DNA of 64,000 nucleotides from Triatoma infestans. Lineage: Eukaryota; Arthropoda; Insecta; Hemiptera; Reduviidae. Positions 54,800-64,000 of the stretch are shown here, one piece after another (positions within the stretch are counted from its first letter, which is position 1; the number at the start of each line of letters is the position of its first letter). The position numbers were made by a program, and so were the translations under genes. Location: contig JAAEAF010003082.1 in assembly GCA_011037195.1 (NCBI GenBank), positions 1-64,000 on the forward strand, written 5' to 3'. The notes under the pieces were generated by a model that saw only the letters and a program-made list of their open reading frames with translations, was not told the origin of the DNA and searched no databases.

Positions 54800-56551
54800 C
54801 TATATAATATTTAGTGAACATTGTTCTACTTCCTACATATTATTGTACAATAAACAATTATTTGTAAATTCTTCAGTAGAACAAACTACTCTTTTTATTT
54901 TTTTTATATTATTCTTCAAGAGTTTTCAAAACTTATATTATGGACAGAGAAAGAATGGAAGCATATGTTCTCAATTAAGAGGAGGCTCCAAGTCTATAGA
55001 AGGAATATTGCCGGAAGATACGCAGTTGAACCAAGATTAAATCTCGTTAAGCTTAGCTAATTAACTAGACTTATAAGGCAGAGCTAATAGCTAATAATTA
55101 ATTTTATGCAATGCTAAAATCTTGTTGCAAGTTCATCATCCTATTCATAGAAACTATAAGTAGGTAGGTTGGTCCATGAATCACTGATAAGTTCGATAAT
55201 ATAATAATTTTTTATGAGTTTTGGAACCGTTGAGGAGATTGTTTTACAGAATAACAAAGCAACACAAAGATATAAGAGTATCTGCGATGAATTACAACCT
55301 AATCAAAAGTATCAAAAAAAGCATGAACACCCTAGCACTGTGGCCGGCCGTCAAGTGAAGGCGAAGAACTAGGCGCAGAAAAATGCAAGAAGTAAGAAAG
55401 GACCAATAAAAGAAAAAAAGAATAGGACAAAACAATTAAAACTTAAATAATACTCGTTTGAGGCATAAATTTAATTATTAACTAAATAATGAAGTTTAAG
55501 ACAATTAAATTAAGAATGATTATTTAAAAAAAAGAAAAAACAAAAATCCAATTTACTTCAAGTGTTTTCATCTCTATTGAAAAGTGAATAAAATTTAATT
55601 AGATAATTCATTAAGAAAAAAAGAAAGAAAAGAAAAAGAGATACCTTTTTATGTCTATTTAGGAAATGAGTTTTTATATTGGTTTTATTCTCTATTGATT
55701 CAACAAGATTAATTAATTAAGTTCAGTTCTTATTCTCAATAAACTTTTCAACTAATATTTATACGGTTACAACACTTTGTACATATTCAATAAAAGATTA
55801 TGAATAAAAACAAAACTTTATTAAACGAAAAATAAGTAATACAAAGAGGCAAAGAGAGGGAGAAACTTCTTTCCTTTGATCTCAAAGATGAAAAAATTAA
55901 AGAAGAATTTTGCTTCTTAACTCTGTTGCTGCTGCTCTACATAAAAGGAAACTCTCTTAGGCTGACGACAAATTTATTAATTTAAAATATTCTGTAGAAT
56001 TCCTCAGTAACATTGAGGTTTTAGCTAAAAAATATCTTCATCCCTTTTACACGCACATTACCTCATTCAATTTCTAAGCGCTATAAACAGGAAGTATTGC
56101 GATCTTGGCAAATTTTCGAAACTAAGACATTACTGGAAATATATGTTTCGAAGCCCCACTAGAGTATGTAATTGTCAAATCTCAAAATAAAAAAAATAAT
56201 GGAAATATTTTGTAAAACGAAAAAAATTGCAGGAATCTGGAACAAGATTTTTCGATTAGATACCAACTCGATATCATTTGATTTTTTGTAAAAATACATC
56301 ATCAATCAGATGTGTAACATTACTTAATTGTTCTTCTCGTTTTAGTTTTTCGCTATTTTCTTGAACATGCTCGATTGTTTTTTTTTTGGCAACGAACCTT
56401 GAGGTTTTCTGCTCTATAAATACATACTTTTTCACCCCTTATCATGTATGATACATTTAGAATAAATCTAAATATATTTTTATATTCTTTCCATTTCTGG
56501 CTGGCATTAGTTAGCTCCCGTTAATCACTCACAAATTTCTATTCGTTAATA
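54800..56551. other. gene-less interval with an AT-rich repeat relic
   Basis: 56085-56450 is a decayed minus-strand AT-rich repeat (GGAAGTATTGCGATC, GGCAAATTTTCG, ATTACTGGAAATATATG). Otherwise nothing recognised; the ORF 54750-55040 starts in the palindromic element and has no motif. Confidence 0.4.
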
Positions 56552-57854
56552 CGAGGTGTGTAAATTAAGTAATGAGACTGATTTTTTATTTTTTTTTTAT
56601 TCAAATAAAATTACAATTCAACATTGTCCCCTTCAAAGTAACTACCTTGGGAAGCCACACAACGCTGAAGACGATTCTTCCATTCGTCATAGCAGTGCTG
56701 GAACTCGGATACTGGAATAGACTTCAGTTGGTCGGTTACGGCTGTTTGAATATTCTCCAATGTTCCAAAATGGCGTCCCTTGAGGTGATTTTTCAATTTG
56801 GGGAACAAAAAAAGTCACCTGGACTCAAGTCGGGTGAATAAGGAAGCTGAGGAGCCACAGGAATGTTATTACTGGCCAAATACTCATTAATAGAAATCGC
56901 GGTGTGACACGGAGCATTGTCGTGATGCAACACCACTTGTTTTTGATGTTTGGTCTCACACGCATGACTCTTTTTCGAAGTGTCTCAAGAACTTCTCGGT
57001 AAAAATGTTGGTTCACCATTTGGCATTGAGGCGCAAATGAACGATTCCTTGGCTATCAAAAAAGCAAATCAGCATGCATTTGATTTTTGACTTGCTCATT
57101 CTTGCTTTTTTTGGCCTTGGAGAGGTTGAAGTGTGCCACTGCATGCTCTGACGCTTAGTTTCTGGGTCATACTCAAACACCCAAGACTCGTCTCCTGTAA
57201 TAACACGTTCCAAAAATTGGGATCGTTTTCAATTGCTCCCAAAAAGTCAAGGCTCCTTTCCTTTCTGATGTCTTTTTGCTCTTGTGAAAGATTTTTCGGA
57301 ACCATTTTTGCACAAATTTTTCTCATCCCCAATTCATTAGTCAAAATTTGATGAACGGTTGTGTGAGTCAAATTCAAATCTTCGCCGATCATTCGGACTG
57401 TCATACGACGATCTGAACGCACGAGATCGCGGATTCTGCCAACATTTTCGTTGGTTCTTGAAGTGAAGGCCTTCCGCTGCGAGGCTCGTCTTCAATTGAT
57501 TCCCTTCCTTCTGCAAACGACTTAAATCACCTAAAAACCTGTGCTCTCGACAAAACATTGTCTCCATTGGCCTGGCACAGTTTTTCAAACGTTTCCGTTG
57601 CCTTGTGCCCAAGTCTGAAGCAAAACCTGATAGCACAACGTTGCTCGTAATTGATGTCACTCAGTTTTAAAACGCACTGAAAAAACCTTGCTCACAAAAA
57701 AGTCACTACGGACAGTGCAAAAACTCTAGCATTTTCAAATTTGCACTGGACGTGTATCAGATGTTTACTTGCCCTACCACGCATGCGCCGCGTCTCCAGT
57801 GTTGCCAGATCGAACACTAGAAAATCAGTCTCATTACTTAATTTACACACCTCG
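56552..57854 (-). mobile_element. mariner-family DNA transposon, 1303 bp, perfect TIRs
   Basis: TIRs CGAGGTGTGTAAATTAAG... are identical for at least 33 bp at both ends, with TA at 56550-56551 and 57855-57856. Size is that of a complete mariner. The TIR and transposase differ from the mariner at 21.7 kb, so it is another subfamily. Perfect TIRs with a broken gene suggest mobilisation in trans or recent loss of the reading frame. Confidence 0.93.
56611..57690 (-). pseudogene. mariner transposase, broken
   Basis: Minus strand, N to C: first HTH region with YEQRCAIRFCFRLGHKATET and ESIEDEPRSGRPS (57430-57650, with one W-to-stop change), second HTH RRMTVRMIGEDLNLTHTTVH (57350-57415), first Asp in VITGDESWVFEYDPETK (57160-57208), SPRPKKAR, then a frameshift, NQHFYREVL, second Asp in LHHDNAPCH (56915-56945), third in YSPDLSPGDFF (56815-56850), 34 residues apart as in DD34D mariners, then FPKLKNHLKGRHF and a normal C-terminus to 56611. 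A T8-to-T7 loss follows the third Asp, at the same place as in the 21.7-kb element. Confidence 0.9.
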
Positions 57855-57856
57855 TA

Positions 57857-58561
57857 AATAAAAGTTCTCCAATAAATACTTTCATCCTAATAAATATACT
57901 CACACATTATGTAGTATTTTATACATGCCTATTTGGTAGGATAGAGTATTCATTATTCCCACTTCCGTGGAGTTTTTGTGGGTTCGACAGAGAAAATGAT
58001 GTCAAAAAAAAAGAACACTGACTGAAATTTTATAAAAAATTTAACTTCAACAGTTGACAAAAAGGTCCAGGAGCAATGAGGAGCACAAATATCAACAGTC
58101 AATTACAGTCGATAGCTGAAAACCAACTATTACTTTAATAGTTTAGGAAATGTTTAATTAAAAAATTAGCCAAAAAAAAAAAGAAGAAGTGAAACTTGAA
58201 AATGAGAAAAAAGAATGGAATATTTGTTTCAATTGCGGAATAATTTAGTTTATCTGAATCAGAATTACGAATAAATTGATTTAAATATAAATATTAATTG
58301 TTATTTGATAACAAATATGTTCAATTAATTATATAAGTTTTTTTTATACTGCATGGATTTAATTAAATAAATAAATGCTTTGCTTATGCAAAATATTGAT
58401 AATTTACCTTACGTATTGATAACAACGGGTAAAAAAGAGAAACAATATTATACGAAACACTCAAATGACTTTTTCTCTTACCCCTAATAATCCAATATAT
58501 ATATAAAATGATAAATAAATTTTCTTTACTCAAATTTTACTTATTTGTTTTATCATAAATA
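57857..58561. other. gene-less interval, nothing recognised
   Basis: AT-rich. An isolated left-end phrase of the AT-rich repeat (CGAAACACTCAAATGACTTT, then TTCTCTTACCCC) lies at 58454-58487. No gene. Confidence 0.4.
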
Positions 58562-58563
58562 TA

Positions 58564-59496
58564 CGAGGCATGTCCAGTAAGTAAGTGTACTGAGGCTCTC
58601 ACGGCCGGAGGGATTTCGTTTTCGACATGTTGGCTACACTGTCGTGTAGCCTGATTCCTCCCCTCCGCAATGAGATCGGTTCGAGGTCAGTACGTTGAGA
58701 ACTGTCGACGCGACAATACGTTTCGTGAAAAATGTCAATCCAATCTCCCGCCAAGTTGAATCGAGTGGAGACCGGGCATGAGTTTTTGAGGCGCTGCAAG
58801 CTCCATGGAGATGAATTCTCCGCTCCATCATTACTGGAGGTGAAACTTAGGTTGCACACTACACACCTGAATCCAAAAGGCAGTCTCAACAGCCGCGTCA
58901 CACCTCTTCACCCTCCGCCAAAAAGTTCAAAACCACAATTTCAGCCAAGGAAATCATGGCATCCATGTTTTGGGACTGTCAAGGCATAATTTTAATTGAA
59001 TGTATGCCTCAAGGGAGACCATCAACTCTGCAAGATACTGTGAGACCCTAAAAAATTTGCGGAGGGCGATTCAGAACAAAAGGAGAGGCATGCTGACAAA
59101 GGGAGTCTGCCTGCTGCACGACAATGCCAGACAATTCACGGCCAACGCCACGAAGGAACTGCTTGCCTCGTTCATTCCGCGCATTCCCCTGACCTAGCAC
59201 CTTCAGATTACTCCCTGAAACTGCACATGGGTGGAAAAAGGTTTTCAACCGACGAGGAGGTGAAGGGTGAGGTAGAGAAGTGGACGAAGGGGTTGGCGGG
59301 AAACTACTTCGAGGAAGGCATCAAAAAATTAATATCCCGGTTCACCACCTGCATTGAGAGGAATGGTGACTATGTCGAAAAATAGCTTACATATGTACAC
59401 ATGTTACATATGTAACCAGGTAATTTTTTTGTTCAAATAAAAATTTTTGTAACCTACAAAAATTCAGTACACTTACTTACTACTGGACATACCTCG
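58564..59496 (+). mobile_element. mariner-family DNA transposon, 933 bp, internally deleted
   Basis: TIRs CGAGGCATGTCCAGTAAG and, at the right, complement of CGAGGTATGTCCAGTAGTAAG, with TA at 58562-58563 and 59497-59498. About 400 bp shorter than a complete mariner; the region for the N-terminal DNA-binding domain is missing. It is much GC-richer than its surroundings. A third subfamily, different from the two others here. Confidence 0.88.
58785..59385 (+). pseudogene. mariner transposase catalytic part, broken
   Basis: Begins FLRRCKLHGDEF (58785), then IITGGET-stop-VAHYTPESKRQS: the first catalytic Asp (expected in TGDETW) is Gly at 58839-58841 and the following Trp is a stop. Then TSSPSAKKFK, ASMFWDCQGIILIECMPQG, TINSARYCETLKNLRRAI, the second Asp in LLHDNARQFTANA (59117-59155), and the third in HSPDLAPSDYSL (59180-59215) after a frameshift, then KRFSTDEEVK and a natural stop at 59385. 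Plainly inactive. Confidence 0.88.
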
Positions 59497-59498
59497 TA

Positions 59499-62400
59499 GA
59501 TAGGGTGGGGGGACAAGTACCTATTTACGTAACAATTTCAGTAGTTGGACATACATCCTCCAAAAAAAAAAAAAAATCGCTACTTACGTCTTAGACGTAG
59601 AATGGCAGGAAGATGATTGTGGAAAATGATTGACTGGAAGTGAAAAAACACTAGCAGTTAAAGAAAAACATATTCCTCCAAAAATGAAACGGATGGAAGT
59701 CGTATCGAAGTGAGATCGCCAAAAAAAATTAACGAATAGGTGGGGGTAAGACTTTACATTATATAATAAAACACTATGTAGAGGTAAAAGCTCTTGGAAG
59801 AACTTTCGTTCTTCATGGATCCAGAGAGGTATTGTCGTCATTGATTGTGTGTAAGTGTGTGTTTGCCTGTGAATCGGCTAAACCCAAGTAGTTGCATACA
59901 CAAACTACCTCTATCGGAATACTATGTGGATCACGTAAATAGTGGAAGTATCGTGTCGTGTTATGTAATCCGTGATACCCGCAAGGATGCCAAGAAGATG
60001 TGGTTAGTCCACATGGTATATTGAAATAGAAAAACTGTGTAAAAAATTATAGATAACAGCGAGAATAAAGAGGAAGAGAATTCAAAATAGGGCTTGCTTG
60101 GAACGGGAATAGTGAAAAATGCTTTGCTTTAGGGGACAGACATTTTTATAACGATGCATCTATCAAAAAGCTAAGACATATTGATGCATCCATCAAAAAG
60201 CATAGTTAAAAATTGTCAGATTATTACTTTTGTCAGATTTAAACAAATTACAAAATTTACTTTATTTTGATATCCGGTATAGTTTACTATATTTTACAAT
60301 TGTGCATCTCTCTAATTAAAAGAAACTATTAACAATAAATGTTGATCATCAGTACTATTTTAATTCGAAGAAAAACTATCTACTCCTTGTTTTAACTCTC
60401 AGTTAAATCTAAATTCTTCCTACATACGAAACACAACTCTGCTATCATTTATTTATATAAAGAAGAAAACAAACAAAACAAAAATAGAAAAATAAAAATA
60501 GGAATAAAAAAATTCAACATTACAAGGAGCGCGCACATTTATATTCAGTTGGCGATTATACTGAATAAATGGAGCTGACGTGTCTGAACACAAAGGTCCG
60601 ACATACGCAGGAAGTCACTAGCTATTCCTTGTAATGCTTCATTGTAAATATCACGACTACGAAAAGAAGGAAAAAAAAGAAAAGAAAATAGTATTCGTAT
60701 TCAATATGTCATAATCTGGATTTATCTTACGGACGTTCACCATAAATATGTTATTGCCATATATTGACGTTATTATTTTGTTCATTTTTTTTTTCTGTTT
60801 TTTTTTTGTTTTGTAATAAATGTCTACGTCATCCAGGGTGTTTCCGCTTATCCGATATCTCCTTTATAATCTGATTAGTTCAAAAATTTAATTTGTTTGG
60901 AATTTTTAATTTATTCTTTACAGCTAATATCATCATTAAAGTATATTCAAAACAGCCTAGCGTAATGAGAAATTCGTCACACAGATGCTGGACTTAATAG
61001 TTTCCATATTAGCTACAACGTAAGCTACTATCATGCCTCCATCAGCATTTCAAACTACACATTACACCCTTCAGTCACGTCCATTGAAGTATACTGGCGA
61101 ATGAGCTTCAATTTGGTTAGACAAATATCCATTAAACTATTATTTGTAGCTCCCTACAAAAGGGCTACTAAGAGAAACGGGAATAAAAATTGGCCATTCG
61201 AGGGCTTAACAACAGACGCCAGATCAACTTCGATAAGTTTAAAAGTTTGTAAGATCAACTATGAAAGGTTCAACAAGCAGCCAAATTGTCTAATCTACAG
61301 TTTGAGCAAGCAAGAGTTACTAACTAGCCACAATGCTCTTCAAGAGGCTTTCAACAGCAAATGCTATATAATTCTATATTCACCACGCCTATTTTTAAGT
61401 ATATTATTATGGCAAGACTAGGTACAGGCTTATATTTGTCAACAACTGCATAATTCAATGTATGTGTTCTTACCCATAGTCGGAGTTTAATTGTTGGAAA
61501 TTAATTAATTATTAAAAATCAACAAACATAGAGATTCAAGAGAAGAAGTACCTAAGTAATAAACAATTTTTTACACTTTTCAAATTTTTCTAACATCTAT
61601 TTCTTTCTATTGAGAATAAAATAAAACGATTTGCAAGTAGGTATAATTAATACAGAAATGCATTTAAGTTTCCTTTTTAAGAATTCTGAACGATTTTATT
61701 ATGAAGTTGCCAAAGTTTTTTTGATATGATTTTGTTAATGAATAGTAGCAGCTGTTAGTTAGCAAGCAAGTGCAAAACCAGAGCAAGACGACATGCTTGA
61801 TATGGCCAAAGAATGCACCTGATAGGAAAACCACTGTCATTATCGAATTGGGTGTTCTGAATTGATATCCAAAATGCAAGGAGAAATATTATTAAGATTT
61901 TTTCTGTATTTGTTTCGAAATATAATAAAATAATTACTGTCTAACAAAAATTAAATAATCAATTTCCCAACCCTTTATGAAAAAATTTATTATAGAATAT
62001 CTACGGGAAAAAAAACAACTCCAAAACCTGCCATAACAAACTAGACAAACTTTCCTAATGTATAAAATAGAAAACAAGATAAGGAAAAAAATGTTAAGAA
62101 AAAAAGTTATAAAAGAATTTCAAAAAAAAAAAAAATCACGCAAATAACACCATAATAGTTATTGAATAAACAAGATATAGTTTTTTTTAAACTATAATAA
62201 AGTTATTTTGTTATGAATGCTTGTTACAAAACATTGTCAATCAAATTATTCAGATATAATAACTTCGTAATAGCAAAAATTCTTAGATAGAAATAAACTA
62301 GGAGTTTTCAACTTTCTAATAAAAAAAAAAAATATAACAAACTCATGTAAGTAAGCAAAAATAATAATAATAGTAATTACAATAAATATAGAATCTTAAC

Positions 62401-62520
62401 AAAAGTAAAGCTGAGAGCAATGAATAATTACGTGGAGTTGAAAAACAAAGAATAATAAATACGATGAAGTTAGTATACATTAGAAAATTAGTATATTTTA
62501 GTTGTTTAATACGAAATTAG
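59499..62520. other. long gene-less interval, nothing recognised
   Basis: AT-rich with scattered A and T homopolymers. The plus ORF 61101-61421 (106 aa) and minus ORFs 59584-59841 and 61664-61879 show no motif I can name. GATGCATC..CAAAAAGC is tandemly repeated at 60152-60200. No RNA gene or retroelement seen. Confidence 0.4.
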
Positions 62521-62865
62521 ATGTGCGGGCCAGCTATAAGTATCAACAACACTAACAGGGCTTCACATATTGATAGGTTTCCTTACGAAGCACTAGTTTC
62601 CTCACTCCGGAAATATCTGAAGAAGTTGGATCTAGAATGCGATAGCACCTGCAGATTCTGTGGGGGAGATGGAGGAAACACCAAGAATCTCCAAAGAAAG
62701 AAACACCAAGATATCTCCTGATGGACTGCGATGCTATCGTCTATGGAAGATTTACAAGCCTGGAGAACTAGCGGGTGTTGGAGATGGAAATATTCTCCCT
62801 AATCTTCCAATCTACCGAAATGTTAAGATTTCTTAGAGAAATAGACTGGAGAAGTGCTAATTAAT
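62521..62865 (+). pseudogene. LINE ORF2 C-terminus relic (R1/Jockey-like)
   Basis: LRKYLKKLDLECDSTCRFCG (first Cys pair of the C-terminal block), TPRIS-like text, then in another frame DCDAIVYGRFTSLEN (LCDCPAL block) and MLRFLREIDWRSAN followed by a stop (62858-62866), like the FIRxxGL end of these proteins. Two frame changes. An A-rich tail with AAAAAAAAAAAAG follows at 62896. Same family as 11870-12200. Confidence 0.65.
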
Positions 62866-63379
62866 AGATTGAGAACTTTCATTCAGGCACTCAGAAAAAA
62901 AAAAAGAAAAAAAAAAAGCCACTGTAGTCCTATGAGCTCTGAGTTCCCATTAGAAAGGATTAACTTTATTTTTAACAACATGGGTATGCAGCAGAAACCA
63001 TTTGCAAGAAATTGGGGGAAAAAATGAATCTTCATTGCACAAAGAATAAGTTAAACTGCTCTTGGTCTGAATTTTTTTGACGAAAGTGGAATTGATCGAA
63101 ATCTCTTTTATAGCCGGGGACAAGATATGCAGAATTTTTGTGAGTAATAACAGAAAACTCGTTTTAAATATTTAGTTCATTAACTACCTTCGTAAAAGAA
63201 AACTCCGAATACTAATTAGATTACATTTAATGTACAACATTAGCTTGAAGAGGGATGTTTCTCAATTATGTTGAACGGCTGATAGAACTTGATTCGTGGA
63301 ATCAAACAAAATATTAGATTTGACTTTGAATGGAAAATATGGAGAAAATATTATGGACAATACGTATGCAATGCCAAAT
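62866..63379. other. gene-less interval, nothing recognised
   Basis: A-rich LINE tail at 62896-62920, then unassigned AT-rich DNA up to a solo LTR. Confidence 0.4.
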
Positions 63380-63383
63380 ATAG

Positions 63384-63736
63384 TGTAGGGGTAGTGAACC
63401 CCTACCACTCATCCACTCTAGAGGAGAGAAACAGCCCCTCTCGCAAAGAGAGGAGAGGCTCGGCCACTGTATATATATATGAGAGATAGGCAATGAGACA
63501 TCATCATTCAGCTAGAATTCTGTTGATTTACTGTTGATTTACACATCAGTTTAAAATCGCTCCGTTCATATCTTCTTAGCCACGTCAGTCTGTCAGTTCA
63601 GTTCAGTTCAGTTAGTGTAAAGTCCTTGGCAATCAGTCATATACATATATATCAATTATATATCTTAAACCAAATCTTAAGGTGTTATTTATCACTCATC
63701 AAGCAACAACCTACATCTCCTAACAACACCCTTACA
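63384..63736 (+). mobile_element. solo LTR, 353 bp, 4-bp duplication ATAG
   Basis: Starts TGTAGGGGTAGTG and ends CACCCTTACA, with near-inverted tips, flanked by ATAG at 63380-63383 and 63737-63740. A 4-bp duplication fits Gypsy-like integration. It has a TATATATATA box near 63470 and repeated CAGTT units at 63596-63615. No internal sequence adjoins it. Confidence 0.75.
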
Positions 63737-63869
63737 ATAGTGATTGGGACTGCATTCGTTGAAATCTAGAGAAGCAGAACAACTGATTGCTTTGCTTCAG
63801 ATAAAATATTACATAGTAGACTTATTTTTATTGTTTGTGGAGAAGTCTATACTAACCAGGTCTATCCCT

Positions 63870-64000
63870 ATGCTAACTAAAGTCCCTCTAGGCCTACATA
63901 ATTACCCCAAAGTTCGGAGAGCCTTCTTACTGCGCTGCCTGCTTCCGAGCAGTGTTCTCACATTACAGACAACACTTGCACTTCTAGGGCAAGAAAAAGG
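63870..64000 (-). mobile_element. tRNA-derived SINE (family B), cut by the window end
   Basis: Shares TACCCCAAAGTTCGGAG, GCGCTGCC, CAGTGTTCTCACATTACAGAC and AACACTTG with the copy at 49560-49812. The tRNA-like head would lie beyond position 64000. Confidence 0.65.

Noticed and set aside
61101..61421. 106-aa plus ORF as a possible gene
   Set aside because: No recognisable domain, no splice or promoter context, and length near chance for the region. Left unassigned.

Overview
The window is AT-rich eukaryotic intergenic DNA, most likely from an insect. The evidence is three mariner-type elements with TA target duplications, Tc1-like, Jockey-like, I/R1-like and RTE-like retroelement relics, tRNA-derived SINEs, LTR solo copies, many CA/TG runs and long A/T homopolymers. 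The species cannot be read from the sequence. I found no intact host protein-coding gene, no true tRNA or rRNA gene and no prokaryotic feature. Nearly every coding-like stretch is a decayed transposon protein.

Layout. 1-8.3 kb: relics of a dominant AT-rich repeat family, two LINE reverse-transcriptase relics in opposite orientation (about 2545-3608 minus, 4930-6100 plus) and LTR-like pieces. 8.3-14.3 kb: three copies of one LTR family, two LINE C-terminal relics and the first long copies of the AT-rich repeat. 14.3-23.5 kb: a stack of AT-rich repeat copies in both orientations, including a perfect 122-bp inverted duplication, a 238-bp perfect direct duplication shared with position 9293, and a mariner nested in the last copy. 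24-32 kb: Tc1-like and Jockey-like relics, tRNA-derived SINEs, and head-to-tail AT-rich repeats. 32-36.5 kb: a SINE split by a TTA-flanked MITE, two LTRs nearly end to end, and a 0.9-kb foldback element. 37.8-38.9 kb: a palindromic Penelope-like insert with hammerhead ribozyme cores on both strands sits inside a LINE RNase H relic, which itself sits inside an AT-rich repeat relic. 40.4-44 kb: the 3' end of an LTR retrotransposon and a Jockey-like gag. 48.6-53.4 kb: a cluster of SINEs, one split by a second MITE, and another AT-rich repeat. 54.5 kb: a second palindromic hammerhead element. 56.5-59.5 kb: two more mariners. 62.5-64 kb: a LINE C-terminus, a solo LTR with a 4-bp duplication, and a SINE cut by the window edge.

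Nothing here forms a working pathway. The interest lies in the order of nested insertions, which can be read from target-site duplications; in several hammerhead-like motifs; and in a repeat family of unknown type that carries an ACTTCCGG motif in each internal subunit, inverted CTCTTACT ends and a built-in CA/TG run. All family calls are from motifs read by eye. Repeat boundaries are approximate unless a target-site duplication is stated.
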